Numbered from the stretch's first letter, positions 50,782 to 59,241 are shown. The stretch is DNA of 64,000 bases from Fibrobacter succinogenes (GCA_902799745.1 CADCBQ010000006.1:1-64000), one strand, 5' to 3'. The notes: generated by a model from the sequence alone, not told the origin. Translations and numbers: made by a program.

Positions 50782-52746
50782 ATGAAAAAGTTTAGCATTT
50801 ATACAACGGCAGCGCTCATGGCGCTTGCATCAAATTTCGCAGGCTGTTCCTCGGACGGTGACGGTTCCGTCGCCGGCAACAGCTCCGAAGAAACGGGAAT
50901 CATCGCCTTGGAAAATATCTCCATTGCAGGCGTGGCCCGTGTTGGCTTGATCTTGGAAGATGACCAAGAATCTGATTCTGTACAGCGGGAAGAACCGTTG
51001 ATTACGGTATTCAATAATTTTGACAAGGGTTCGGTGGTGACCCTCCATGAACTGGATTGCAAAACGTTCGACGAAACAGGACGAGATTATGTGGGTAATG
51101 TCTATGACGACGAAGGCGCCTACAAGGTCGATAGTATTACGATTACGTGCCCGTATGTTTTGGTTGAGGTTTCTGGAAAACTCAATAAAGGCTATTACGA
51201 TGATGGTCGCACGGCTTCTCTCCGGGCCTTGGTGGACTTACAAACTTCTAAGGAGGTGAATGTCAACGTATTGACTGGCCTTGCTGTTGAGGGTATTTTG
51301 AAAAATGTCAAGGCGGGTTCTAGTTTCGCCAACGCAAAAAAGAATGCGGAACAGGCCGTGCTCAAAACCTTTGGAATCTACGATGGCCTTGCGAGTTTTG
51401 ATTCCATGGACATTTCGGGTAATACAAGGTCGGACGGCGCCTTGTATGCCGTAAGTTACCTGCTGCGGAACTTCTTGTATTATACGCAGAATGTGGTGTA
51501 CTTGTCCCAAAACATTGCCAGTGGGGAGGAATGGCTAGATGATTCGCGCATGTTGCAATTTGACCTGCAGGGCGGTACTTACAACAAGTCGACCATAGGT
51601 AAGGGAGATTTGGCTGACATGGCGATTCGGGCTCGAATGTACAGGTGGCCGAACGAATGGGTGGCAAAGTACTTGCAGAACTATGTTTTGGTGGGATTTG
51701 ATTTGGATCGGTGTCAGGAATCCAACCAAGGTACTGAAGTCGCCTTGAAGGAATATTACGTGGCCCGCTGTGACTCGGGGCTATGGCTCGTGAAGGCGAA
51801 TTACAGCAACTATGACTTTGGTTTGAGCTACACTACAGGTACCATGGTGGATTCGAGAGACTCTCACGAATACAAGACGGTCACCTATGATGTGGACGGA
51901 GTTGTACAAACCTGGATGGCAGAAAATCTGAATTATGCCGGTGTTGATAGTTTGCTGTGCCCCGGTGGAGAGAACGCTAATTGCGATACCTATGGGCCTC
52001 TTTACCCGTTGAATGTGGCTATGGGAATCTCCAATACGCAGAAGTTCCCGTTGGGTATTATAAGGTTCGGCTCTATGGAAAACTGCCTTGATGAGATGAA
52101 GGATGGTGCAGATTCCAGCGAATGGCGCGCCCATTGTGAGAAATATTTCGATGGAACGTATCTGGTTGTTGGCGGAACCTATAATAGGGGCGAGTACGCT
52201 TATGGAAATCTCAATCGTTGCGTGACCGATATGGAAGACAGTGTTTCAACCGAGGATGCAGAGGATTACTGCGGTGTTTTGTTTGGCGAATTACGAGATT
52301 TCGGATGGTTTAAGGCTGAGGAAGGAGGCTACGCCATGTTTTATGCCGCCGACGAGGATAGCGTTTACCACCTGCAGCCCCAGGGCATTTGCCCTGAAGG
52401 TTGGAGACTCCCGACGGATCAGGATTTCAAAGCTCTTGAAAAGTGGGTTGGGAAAAGCCGATTTGGCGTGGTCATGAAATCGACGACATGGCCCGAAGCA
52501 TGGGTAGGAGGGCGCCTTATGTTGGAAGGGGCCGATGCCGTTGGGTTCAATGCGCTTCCGGCGGGCTATGCCGGGGAGGACATTTGTCAGTTTGAAGAAT
52601 GTAATTTAGGTAAGGGGGCGACTTTTGCTCTTCAGGGAGGCACATTCTATGTAATTAGCTCTGATTATGCGGCAGGATACGCGCGTATAGGCAACATTGC
52701 AGTTTCCGTCCGCTGCATCAAGGATTCTGCCGAAGCTCGCGAATAA
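50782..52746 (+). CDS. FISUMP-domain lipoprotein with long N-terminal region
   Basis: 654 residues. Signal peptide with lipobox NFAGC. A region of about 320 residues follows (SVVTLHELDCKTFDETGRDY, VNVNVLTGLAVEGILKNVKA) that recurs in lipoproteins paired with TIGR02147 regulators. Then a single FISUMP domain (about 355-650): MVDSRDSHEYKTVTYD, TWMAENLNYAG, CPEGWRLP and VSVRCIKD. The domain holds an insertion between the WMAENL and CPEGW motifs. AGGAG precedes the ATG. Co-transcribed with the regulator at 49930. The surface role is unknown. Confidence 0.85.
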   Translation: MKKFSIYTTAALMALASNFAGCSSDGDGSVAGNSSEETGIIALENISIAGVARVGLILEDDQESDSVQREEPLITVFNNFDKGSVVTLHELDCKTFDETGRDYVGNVYDDEGAYKVDSITITCPYVLVEVSGKLNKGYYDDGRTASLRALVDLQTSKEVNVNVLTGLAVEGILKNVKAGSSFANAKKNAEQAVLKTFGIYDGLASFDSMDISGNTRSDGALYAVSYLLRNFLYYTQNVVYLSQNIASGEEWLDDSRMLQFDLQGGTYNKSTIGKGDLADMAIRARMYRWPNEWVAKYLQNYVLVGFDLDRCQESNQGTEVALKEYYVARCDSGLWLVKANYSNYDFGLSYTTGTMVDSRDSHEYKTVTYDVDGVVQTWMAENLNYAGVDSLLCPGGENANCDTYGPLYPLNVAMGISNTQKFPLGIIRFGSMENCLDEMKDGADSSEWRAHCEKYFDGTYLVVGGTYNRGEYAYGNLNRCVTDMEDSVSTEDAEDYCGVLFGELRDFGWFKAEEGGYAMFYAADEDSVYHLQPQGICPEGWRLPTDQDFKALEKWVGKSRFGVVMKSTTWPEAWVGGRLMLEGADAVGFNALPAGYAGEDICQFEECNLGKGATFALQGGTFYVISSDYAAGYARIGNIAVSVRCIKDSAEARE

Positions 52747-52783
52747 AGCCCCAAAAAGAGCGCCATACGCCGATTGCCCAAAA

Positions 52784-52840
52784 TGTACGGATGAGCCCTT
52801 GTGTAAACAAGCCCGTCATCCGTACAGGAGGGCTTTTTTT
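52784..52840 (+). terminator. Terminator after the regulator-FISUMP operon
   Basis: 11-bp outer stem TGTACGGATGA/TCATCCGTACA (52784-52794 with 52816-52826) with an inner CTTGT/ACAAG hairpin, followed by GGCTTTTTTT. Confidence 0.75.
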
Positions 52841-52844
52841 ATAA

Positions 52845-53070
52845 AGGCTCTGTCGGGCCAGACCGTACTTTTGGGTCGAAACTGCGAAAACGCTGCGAAA
52901 ATGACCCTCTGGCTCTGTTAGGCCAGGCCGTATAGCTGCGAACATGCTGCGGACCGCCGAATGACCATTTCAGCGTAAAAACATCGGTCATGCAGCCGAA
53001 AAACAGTTTTGGAAGGGCTTACGGATTGAGGATTTTTTGCTAGCCGGGCACAAGTGTACAGTTTAGCCCG
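52845..53070. mobile_element. Inverted-repeat element, copy B
   Basis: About 226 bp, from AGGCTCTGTCGGGCCAGACC to GTACAGTTTAGCCCGA. The last bases are the reverse complement of a terminal repeat (TCGGGCTAAACTGTAC). A second internal GGCTCTGTTAGGCCAGGCC begins at 52911. No coding region. Confidence 0.7.
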
Positions 53071-53305
53071 AGGCTCTGTCGGGCTAGACTGTACTTTTTC
53101 CCGAAAACTGCGTTTTTGCTGCGAAAATGGCCGAATGGCTCTGTCGGGCCAGTCTGTACTGCTGTGAACTTGCTGCGACGGTCAGGGCGGGCCGGATAGC
53201 CAAAAAACTACGGTTCCGCAGCGAATAAACAGCCTGGAAGGGGCTTACGAAACCTCAAAAGTTTGCTAGCCGAGGGCGCCTGTACAGAATAACCCGACAG
53301 AGCCT
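53071..53305. mobile_element. Inverted-repeat element, copy C
   Basis: About 235 bp, head to tail with copy B. Left end AGGCTCTGTCGGGCTAGACT, right end GTACAGAATAACCCGACAG then AGCCT, which is the inverted terminal repeat. It keeps the same landmarks as B (CTGCGAAAATG, a second GGCTCTGTCGGGCC at 53137, GGGCTTACG, TTGCTAGCCG) but is much diverged in its second half. Together B and C fill the gap between two convergent terminators. Confidence 0.7.
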
Positions 53306-53308
53306 AGT

Positions 53309-53343
53309 AAAAAAAAGAAAGACGCCCTTGCCGAGCATCTTTC
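53309..53343 (-). terminator. Terminator after pilB
   Basis: GAAAGATGC/GCGTCTTTC stem on the minus strand with one G-T pair, followed by eight Ts. Confidence 0.75.
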
Positions 53344-53366
53344 TTTTCATTTAAAAACGAATCAAA

Positions 53367-55307
53367 CTAGTCATCCGACGTAGAAGCGCCGATGGCCTGT
53401 TCAAGCGTCGTGTGACCGTCGAGGGCCTTCTGGATACCATCCATACGCAGCGTAATCATGCCGCATTCCTGCATGGCAGCGCGTTTAATCACGTCGCCCG
53501 AAGAACGTTTGATGATCAAGTTACGCACGGTTTCGTTCGGCACCAGGAATTCGTAAATACCGCAACGGCCCTTGTAGCCCGAACCTTCGCACTTTTCGCA
53601 ACCCTTACCATGGTAGAACTGCATGTCGGGGGTCAAGTGGAATTCGTCGCGCATTTCCTGTGAAATTTCGACAGGTTCCTTACAATACTTACAAATGCGG
53701 CGCACAAGACGCTGTGCAAGCACGCCCTTGATAGCGGTAGACACAAGGAACGGTTCCAGACCCATTTCGAGCAAACGCGGGAATGCACCGGCAGCGTCGT
53801 TAGTATGGAGCGTACTGAAGACCAAGTGACCCGTCAAAGCAGCTTCAATAGCCATGGACGAAGTTTCTTGGTCACGCATTTCACCGATCATAATCACATC
53901 CGGGTCCTGACGCAGCAGGGCGCGAATGCCCGCCGCAAAGGTAAAGCCTGCGGCGTTGTTGATCTGACCTTGGTTCACACCATCAATATTCAATTCCACC
54001 GGGTCTTCCATCGTAGAGATGTTGATGGTGGAATCCAAAATTTCTCGAATAGAAGCATAAAGCGTGGTAGACTTACCGGAACCGGTAGGACCGGTCACCA
54101 GCACAATACCGTTAGGAGCATTAATCGCATCGATAAACTGCTTGAGCACACGCGGGTCGAAACCCATATCCTTCAGCGGGAACTGACCGGAGTTCGGGTT
54201 CAAGATACGCATAACGATCTTTTCGCAAACACCGCGCTTACGGAGCGAAATCGGGAACGAGCTCACACGAAGGTCCACTTCGGAACCCTTGTAGCGCACG
54301 GTAAAGCGGCCGTCCAACGGTTTACGTTTTTCGGCAATATCCATCTTCGAAAGGAGCTTAATACGCGAAAGAATCTGCGGCATCAAACGTGCCGGAATCG
54401 GGGACATCACCTGCAGGTCACCGTCGATACGGTAACGCAGTTTCAGGAAGGTTTCCTGCGGTTCAAGGTGAATATCAGATGCCTTACGGGCAATGGCTTC
54501 GTGGATCAACGTGGTCACGATTTTCACCACAGCGCGGCCTTCTTCGTCAGAAAGTTCAGGTTCGTCGCTGTTGCCCTGACCGCGTTCCACGGTTTCTAGT
54601 TCTTCACCGTCCTTAGATTCACTGATAAGTTCAGCAAGAGATTCTTCGTTGCCACTATCACTGTGACCCGCAAAGACGCGTTCAATCGCCTTCATCACGT
54701 CGGCTTCGGAAGCCATCACGATGTCGACATCCATACGGACCTTGAACTTCACGATACTGATCGTGCGCATGTTCGTGGGGTCCGTCATGGCAATGGTCAT
54801 CACAGAACGGACCTGGCGGCGGTCGTCTTCGCCCTTCTGCACGAACAAGGGAACCACCTTGTACTGCTTACACATGTCTTCGGGCAAGTAGGTATAGGCT
54901 TCCGGGTCAATATTGAAGTTTTCAAGCTTTACGTACGGAACTTCGAACTGTCTCGAAAGAATTTCGATCAAGCGTTCCTCGGGCATGAAGCCCAAGTCCA
55001 CCAGGGTACGCCCTAGACGCTTGCCCGAAGTCTTCTGCGTTTCTAGAGCCTTGTCCAACTGCTCCTGGGTAATGTAACCCTGAGCAAGGAGCATCTCACC
55101 GATACGCATCTTGGTCGAGGACTGCATTTGCGAACCGAGAATGTTCGTCAGCGTTTCTTCGCTCACCATTCCCAAGCGCACCAAGATCTTACTGAGCATA
55201 AGACCGGTACGTTTATGTTCGGCCATGGCATGCGCCAACTGGTCTTCGTCCAATACGCCTTGACGAAGCAGCAGCTGGCCCAAGTTCATCTTATTACTAT
55301 TTATCAT
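53367..55307 (-). CDS. pilB: Type IV pilus / type II secretion assembly ATPase
   Basis: 646 residues from ATG 55307, which overlaps the thiL stop (ATGA). Two MshEN-type N-terminal domains in tandem (NLGQLLLRQGVLDEDQLAHA; RIGEMLLAQGYITQEQLDKA). In the family such domains can bind c-di-GMP, interesting with two c-di-GMP enzymes in the window. The ATPase core has Walker A GPTGSGKS, Asp box MEDPVELNIDGVNQ, Walker B VIMIGEMRDQETS and His box STLHTNDA. A tetracysteine zinc site follows (CKYCKEP, CEKCEGSGYKGRCG). Drives pilus extension or secretion from the cytoplasmic face. Confidence 0.92.
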   Translation of the reverse strand: MINSNKMNLGQLLLRQGVLDEDQLAHAMAEHKRTGLMLSKILVRLGMVSEETLTNILGSQMQSSTKMRIGEMLLAQGYITQEQLDKALETQKTSGKRLGRTLVDLGFMPEERLIEILSRQFEVPYVKLENFNIDPEAYTYLPEDMCKQYKVVPLFVQKGEDDRRQVRSVMTIAMTDPTNMRTISIVKFKVRMDVDIVMASEADVMKAIERVFAGHSDSGNEESLAELISESKDGEELETVERGQGNSDEPELSDEEGRAVVKIVTTLIHEAIARKASDIHLEPQETFLKLRYRIDGDLQVMSPIPARLMPQILSRIKLLSKMDIAEKRKPLDGRFTVRYKGSEVDLRVSSFPISLRKRGVCEKIVMRILNPNSGQFPLKDMGFDPRVLKQFIDAINAPNGIVLVTGPTGSGKSTTLYASIREILDSTINISTMEDPVELNIDGVNQGQINNAAGFTFAAGIRALLRQDPDVIMIGEMRDQETSSMAIEAALTGHLVFSTLHTNDAAGAFPRLLEMGLEPFLVSTAIKGVLAQRLVRRICKYCKEPVEISQEMRDEFHLTPDMQFYHGKGCEKCEGSGYKGRCGIYEFLVPNETVRNLIIKRSSGDVIKRAAMQECGMITLRMDGIQKALDGHTTLEQAIGASTSDD

Positions 55308-56299
55308 AAATGCGACCACGCCCGCGGATGAACGGGCACTTTTTCTCCATTTTTGCAAAGCATGCTTACAGGATTACCAACGGATTTTTCCGTCGCATTT
55401 CCAATTTTACACACCTCGCCCAATTGGGTATTTTCAATAAATATACTTTCTGGGCACGAATTTGCAAATAGCAAGTGATATTCCTCACCCCCATTTAATG
55501 CAAAATTTAGGGGATTTTGGCCATATTTTGCGCACAATCGCAAAACTTCGGGGTCAATCGGGAGTTTTTGCTCGTCAATTTGCAAACTCACATTCGAAGA
55601 TAGAGCCAAATGGTTCAGTTCCGACGAAAGCCCGTCACTAATGTCCATGCACGCCCCAAAGGCTCCCAGACGCAAAAGTTCCGCCCCCGCCCGTTCGCAA
55701 ATCTTGGGCGACAGGTGGTATTCCACCAGCGTCGGGAATTCATCCTTGGCTTCAGGGTGGTTCATCAACAGCCAAAGGCCTGCATCCGATTTACCGAGTG
55801 TTCCGTTCACATACAAAGCATCGCCGGGTTTTACAGCCGAACGCAAAAGCGGCTTCGAATTTTCATTTTCAAGCGAGCCCAAGAGCGTTGTCGAAAACAT
55901 GCCTACATCGCCCACCACGGTATCGCCGCCAATCAAGGCAATTCCGCGCCGCGCAAAGCCTTGCGAAAGAGCAGCCTGCACGCGGTTGCGGGTTTCTACA
56001 GACCAATTCTTGCTGATGCAAAGCCCGAGAACCGCAAAGCGCGGGACACCGCCCATGGCAGAAATGTCCGACACATTCGAAACGATATGCTTTTCGACGG
56101 CCTGTTCCGGCGTCGACCAATCCAGCCTGAAATGCGTATTTTCGACCGACAAATCCTTGGTCACGAGCCAGCCGTCGAATTGGGCACAATCGTCGCCCAC
56201 GCCAAGCCAGCCTCTTGCCGCGGGAGGTTCTTTTTTAAAGTCGGCGGAGTCCTTCAAAAGGGCCTGAATAAAATTGAATTCGCCTAGGTTAGGAAACAT
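55304..56299 (-). CDS. thiL: Thiamine-monophosphate kinase
   Basis: Last step of thiamine diphosphate synthesis, 331 residues. PurM-like fold with GVGDDCAQF at the N-terminal ATP/Mg site, VSNVSDISAMGGVPRFAVLG in the dimer interface, GGDTVVG, DISDGLSSEL, and C-terminal NGGEEYHLLF. Its stop overlaps the pilB start by four bases. No TPP riboswitch was recognised upstream. The 282-bp gap before it holds a repeat and DnaA-box-like sites. Confidence 0.94.
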   Translation of the reverse strand: MFPNLGEFNFIQALLKDSADFKKEPPAARGWLGVGDDCAQFDGWLVTKDLSVENTHFRLDWSTPEQAVEKHIVSNVSDISAMGGVPRFAVLGLCISKNWSVETRNRVQAALSQGFARRGIALIGGDTVVGDVGMFSTTLLGSLENENSKPLLRSAVKPGDALYVNGTLGKSDAGLWLLMNHPEAKDEFPTLVEYHLSPKICERAGAELLRLGAFGACMDISDGLSSELNHLALSSNVSLQIDEQKLPIDPEVLRLCAKYGQNPLNFALNGGEEYHLLFANSCPESIFIENTQLGEVCKIGNATEKSVGNPVSMLCKNGEKVPVHPRAWSHL

Positions 56300-56344
56300 C
56301 TTTTTAAATCATCAAAAAGCTTTTTCTTTAAAATATAATTTTTA

Positions 56345-56406
56345 ATGAGGGAGGGACTTTTTCACGCTCCCCATCCTAGGCCGACGCTTCCATTTCCTCT
56401 CCGCAT
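56345..56406 (-). repeat. Intergenic repeat, family 4, copy b
   Basis: Read on the minus strand: TTATGCGGAGAGG, then AAGCGTCGGCCTAGGATGGG and GAGCGTG, then TCCCTCCCTCATT. Shares its core with 33669-33705 and ends in GA-rich/TC-rich inverted arms. The rest of the gap holds the DnaA-box-like cluster. Confidence 0.6.
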
Positions 56407-56417
56407 AAACCACTTTT

Positions 56418-56552
56418 TTATCCACAAGTGTTCCCGCTTCAACTATTCAAAAAAAATGCCAACAAAACAACTTGGCGGTAAATTGTTGATAAATTGAGCG
56501 TTTCTTTTGGACAAAAAATATTTTTTCAAAATGGCGAAAAAATCTATCCACA
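56418..56552. promoter_or_regulatory. Cluster of three DnaA-box-like sites
   Basis: TTATCCACA (56418-56426, perfect), TTATCAACA on the minus strand (56492-56484, one mismatch) and CTATCCACA (56544-56552, one mismatch) in 135 AT-rich bases between divergent genes. The third lies where the -35 of the next gene is expected. Confidence 0.5.
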
Positions 56553-56568
56553 ATTTGGGAGAATTACC

Positions 56569-56574
56569 TATCTT
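56569..56574 (+). promoter_or_regulatory. -10-like box, start codon 7 bases downstream
   Basis: TATCTT, spacer 56575-56581, ATG at 56582. One base from the commoner TATATT. Confidence 0.4.
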
Positions 56575-56581
56575 TTAGGCC

Positions 56582-57004
56582 ATGGGACACATTTTCTTCA
56601 TCGCTCCGTCCTCCCCCGGTAGCTTAGACCGCCTCAGTCAATGGACTTTCCGTTGGCTTTTGGAGCACGGCGATTTGGCAGAAGATTCCACCATGTACAC
56701 TTGCAATTCGATCGAAGACGCAACGAACCTTCTGGAATCGGCCCTGATTATCGGACAGTCCCCCGCACTTATCATTCTCGACCACGCAGACCGCCCGCAC
56801 GAACAGAACCTCAAGTTCAGCAAGCTCCTGCACGACGGTATTCCTGAATCGTGGATCGTGGAACTGGTGCCCGACAATATGCCGCTCCCCCAGTGCGACG
56901 AAAATTATTACTGGGTCCGCAAACCCGTGAGCGAAGACGAATGGTATAGCACGCTCGAACAGGTATTGCTCAAGAGCGGATCGCCCCAATGGGCAAATAA
57001 TTAA
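56582..57004 (+). CDS. Receiver-like protein of unknown function
   Basis: 140 residues, no signal peptide. The alternating strand/helix pattern resembles a response-regulator receiver: a strand ending in ALIILDHAD (possible phosphoacceptor Asp in the middle), and VRKPVSEDEWYSTLEQVL with the Lys-Pro of the beta-5 loop followed by helix 5. The usual acidic pair near the N-terminus is absent, so it may be a pseudo-receiver. The promoter box abuts the start, and a DnaA-box-like site overlaps the likely -35. Confidence 0.6.
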   Translation: MGHIFFIAPSSPGSLDRLSQWTFRWLLEHGDLAEDSTMYTCNSIEDATNLLESALIIGQSPALIILDHADRPHEQNLKFSKLLHDGIPESWIVELVPDNMPLPQCDENYYWVRKPVSEDEWYSTLEQVLLKSGSPQWANN

Positions 57005-57070
57005 TGTGCAATGAAAAATGTGAAATGAGAAATTAATCATTCCTCATCACACATTACACATCACACATTT
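57003..57070. repeat. Imperfect palindrome of AATGTG/CACATT words
   Basis: Left arm words AATGTGCAATG, AAATGTGAAATGAG; right arm CTCATCACACATTACACATC and ACACATT. The arms are mostly complementary, so a long imperfect hairpin can form right after the stop of the receiver-like gene. It could act in termination or be a decayed mobile repeat. Confidence 0.5.
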
Positions 57071-57084
57071 TAATTTTCAAATTC

Positions 57085-57090
57085 TACATT
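57085..57090 (+). promoter_or_regulatory. -10-like box, start codon 7 bases downstream
   Basis: TACATT, spacer 57091-57097, ATG at 57098; no Shine-Dalgarno in between. Confidence 0.4.
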
Positions 57091-57097
57091 ACTCACT

Positions 57098-58072
57098 ATG
57101 ATCAAAGGCGTAAGTTATTTTGGCGTGCGTTCGCCCAAGCATGTTCTTGCCGATATGCAAGACATCAAGGCAGCGGGTTTTAATGCAGTGCTCCACACCT
57201 GGAGCGAAGAAGACGAACAATATTACTTCGGCACCATGAAGGATATCGTGGACCAGTCTGCAGAGCTCGGTCTGACAGTCTACGTGAACCCGTGGGGTGT
57301 CGGCCGCGTGTTTGGCGGCGAAGCGTATTCAGAACTGACCGCAAGGAACCATGACTTATGCCAGGTGGCGCTCGACGGCAAGCCCAAGGTTGCAGCCTGC
57401 CCGAACCATCCGGAATTCCGCGCCTACATGCACAAGTGGATTGAATCTGTTTGCGCAACAAAGGTGAGCACGATTTTCTGGGACGAGCCGCATTTCTATT
57501 TCGAGAAAGGCGGTCTTAGCAACTGGAGTTGTCGCTGCGAAAAATGCCAGGCCAAGTTCCGCAAGCAATTCGGGTACAACATGCCCGCCGAGCTCACCGA
57601 AGACGTTTTGAAATTCCGCGAAGACAGTCTGATTGATTTTCTGAAAGAAATGACCGAAGACGTTCACGCCCGCGGCAAACGCAACTGCGTGTGCATGCTT
57701 CCGCCCTGGTTCCCCGCAGGCCTCGATGACTGGGGCCGCGTAGCAAGCCTCGAAAGCGTCGATGAAGTCGCATCTGACCCGTACTGGGAAAAGGGCGCGA
57801 CCGAAGAATGGGTCCGCGAAAAATATGCCGAGACCGCTCGTAAGCTGACCGAAGTCGCCACCAAGTACGGCAAGGCCGTGCAGATGTGGATCAAGGCATA
57901 CCAGATTGAAGCGGGCCGCGAAAATGATCTCGCAATCGCCGTCGAAGAAAGCCGCAAGGCCGGCATCGACAACATTTTCGCCTGGAGCTACCGCGGCACC
58001 GAGACGCTCAGCTGGCTAAAAAGCGAAGACCCCGACGAAGTCGCCCGGGTCTTCAGAAATTCTTTGCGTTAA
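57098..58072 (+). CDS. TIM-barrel protein, glycoside-hydrolase-like
   Basis: 324 residues, no signal peptide, so cytoplasmic. The start MIKGVSYFGVRSPKHVLADM, then GFNAVLHTWSEEDEQYY and LGLTVYVNPWGVGRVFGGEA, follow the strand-helix order of a TIM barrel. STIFWDEPHFYFE has an acidic pair at a place typical of glycosidase catalytic loops, and WSCRCEKCQAKFRKQFG has Cys residues that could bind a metal. Near the C-terminus NIFAWSYRGTETLSW fits strand 8. No named family is recognised with confidence; a role in intracellular sugar metabolism is only a guess. Confidence 0.65.
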   Translation: MIKGVSYFGVRSPKHVLADMQDIKAAGFNAVLHTWSEEDEQYYFGTMKDIVDQSAELGLTVYVNPWGVGRVFGGEAYSELTARNHDLCQVALDGKPKVAACPNHPEFRAYMHKWIESVCATKVSTIFWDEPHFYFEKGGLSNWSCRCEKCQAKFRKQFGYNMPAELTEDVLKFREDSLIDFLKEMTEDVHARGKRNCVCMLPPWFPAGLDDWGRVASLESVDEVASDPYWEKGATEEWVREKYAETARKLTEVATKYGKAVQMWIKAYQIEAGRENDLAIAVEESRKAGIDNIFAWSYRGTETLSWLKSEDPDEVARVFRNSLR

Positions 58073-58089
58073 TTATTTCGCATTAACAG

Positions 58090-59241
58090 CTAGTTTTGGA
58101 GACAACGAACTGAGTACCCGTAGTGCTTGTAGTGGCTGTACAGGCCCGCATCTGCGTAGCTGTAGAACAAGTGCATGTCGAAAGCGTGGTTGTCATCTTC
58201 CTCAGTGGCACTCCAAAAGTAAGCGTGGTAGCCATCGTAGTCGAAATGGCCATAGTAAAACCTTTCGCCAGCAGGGAGCGCGGAAAAGCCCACGTCATCC
58301 GTACCGTTGCCATTCTTGTACCAACCCGTCTGCGACTTGAGGATTTTACCGGCAGTTGACTTTCCGTCCACTTCAGTAAACAGGGTGTCCCATTCTGCTC
58401 GTGTCGGCAAATGCCAGCCCGGCGGGCAAATGCCATACACTGTATCGGGCAAAGCACAAGTCTTGTGGTAACCGCAGTCTATAGACTTATCCTTATAAAG
58501 TTGGGCTGAATCGATTGCCGCCGCCCAGGTGTAAAGGCGTCCCGCCACGGCACAGTTAGCACTATCGTTATTATAGCACCAGCTGCGGTTCAACAGGCTC
58601 GGGGTCGTCGCGCTATCGGCATAGTTCAGATTTTCCGCCATCCAGGTTTGGCCCCCAATCTTTACGGTCTTGTACACCTTCTTGTCGCGGCTGTCCGTCA
58701 TGGTGCCGTAGGTTATATCCGGGTTGAAGCGACTTTCTTTAGGAACATCCCAGCTCCAGCCAGCCTCTCCAGTGCTGCTACTGGATTCCCCGCTATCGCT
58801 GGAGGATGAATTCGACGAATCTGTGCTACTGCTGGATTCTTCGACAGCACTCGAGGAAGAATTTGCCGTGGCGTCGCTGCTACTAGATTTTTCAACAACG
58901 CTTATGTCAGAGGACGAAGAACTCAGAGTGACGGAAGAGGAGGATTTCGCCGAGTCAGTGCTACTGCTGGAGCCTTTGACTGCACTCGAGGAAGAATTTG
59001 CCGTGGCAACGCTGCTACTAGATTCTTTCTTAACGCTAGAAGAGGACTTCGCCGAGTCAGTGCTACTACTAGAGCCTTTGACAGCACTCGAAGAAGAATT
59101 TGCCGTGGCAACGCTACTGCTAGATTCTTCGCTATCGCTCGGGGAGACAGGGGAAGAACTGCCATCGTCATCGCAAGCTACGAGAAGGAGTAAGCAGGAA
59201 ATTGCCAAAGCAATAATACTTTTTGATTTTTTCAGAGCCAC
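58090..59241 (-). CDS. FISUMP-domain lipoprotein with long Ser-repeat linker
   Basis: 383 residues from a GTG start with AAAGGGG 6 bases ahead. Lipobox LLLLVAC. Residues about 27-155 are a linker of SSSS blocks in which a 34-residue unit (SSSSVATANSSSSAVKG plus SSSSTDSAK and onward) is repeated exactly once and then in decayed form. A single FISUMP domain follows (about 175-383): TMTDSRDKKVYKTVKIGGQ, WMAENLNYAD, CPPGWHLP, SVRCLQN. The linker probably lifts the domain off the membrane, and its length may vary between strains. Confidence 0.88.
   Translation of the reverse strand: MALKKSKSIIALAISCLLLLVACDDDGSSSPVSPSDSEESSSSVATANSSSSAVKGSSSSTDSAKSSSSVKKESSSSVATANSSSSAVKGSSSSTDSAKSSSSVTLSSSSSDISVVEKSSSSDATANSSSSAVEESSSSTDSSNSSSSDSGESSSSTGEAGWSWDVPKESRFNPDITYGTMTDSRDKKVYKTVKIGGQTWMAENLNYADSATTPSLLNRSWCYNNDSANCAVAGRLYTWAAAIDSAQLYKDKSIDCGYHKTCALPDTVYGICPPGWHLPTRAEWDTLFTEVDGKSTAGKILKSQTGWYKNGNGTDDVGFSALPAGERFYYGHFDYDGYHAYFWSATEEDDNHAFDMHLFYSYADAGLYSHYKHYGYSVRCLQN
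58946..59120 (-). repeat. 102-bp coding tandem repeat in the Ser linker
   Basis: Two nearly identical 102-bp units (34 codons) beginning at 58946 and 59048 on the plus coordinate, plus a third diverged unit toward 58850. Likely prone to slippage. Confidence 0.75.

Noticed and set aside
52845..53305. CRISPR array or integron attC cassettes
   Set aside because: Units are too long and unequal for CRISPR and have no spacers. GTTAGGC at 52917 resembles an attC core, but the matching partner site and an integrase are absent.
56300..56345. TPP riboswitch for thiL
   Set aside because: No conserved THI-box words were seen in the leader.
56300..56581. Replication origin
   Set aside because: Only three DnaA-like boxes, no dnaA, dnaN or gyrB nearby, and skew was not computed; kept only as a DnaA-box cluster.
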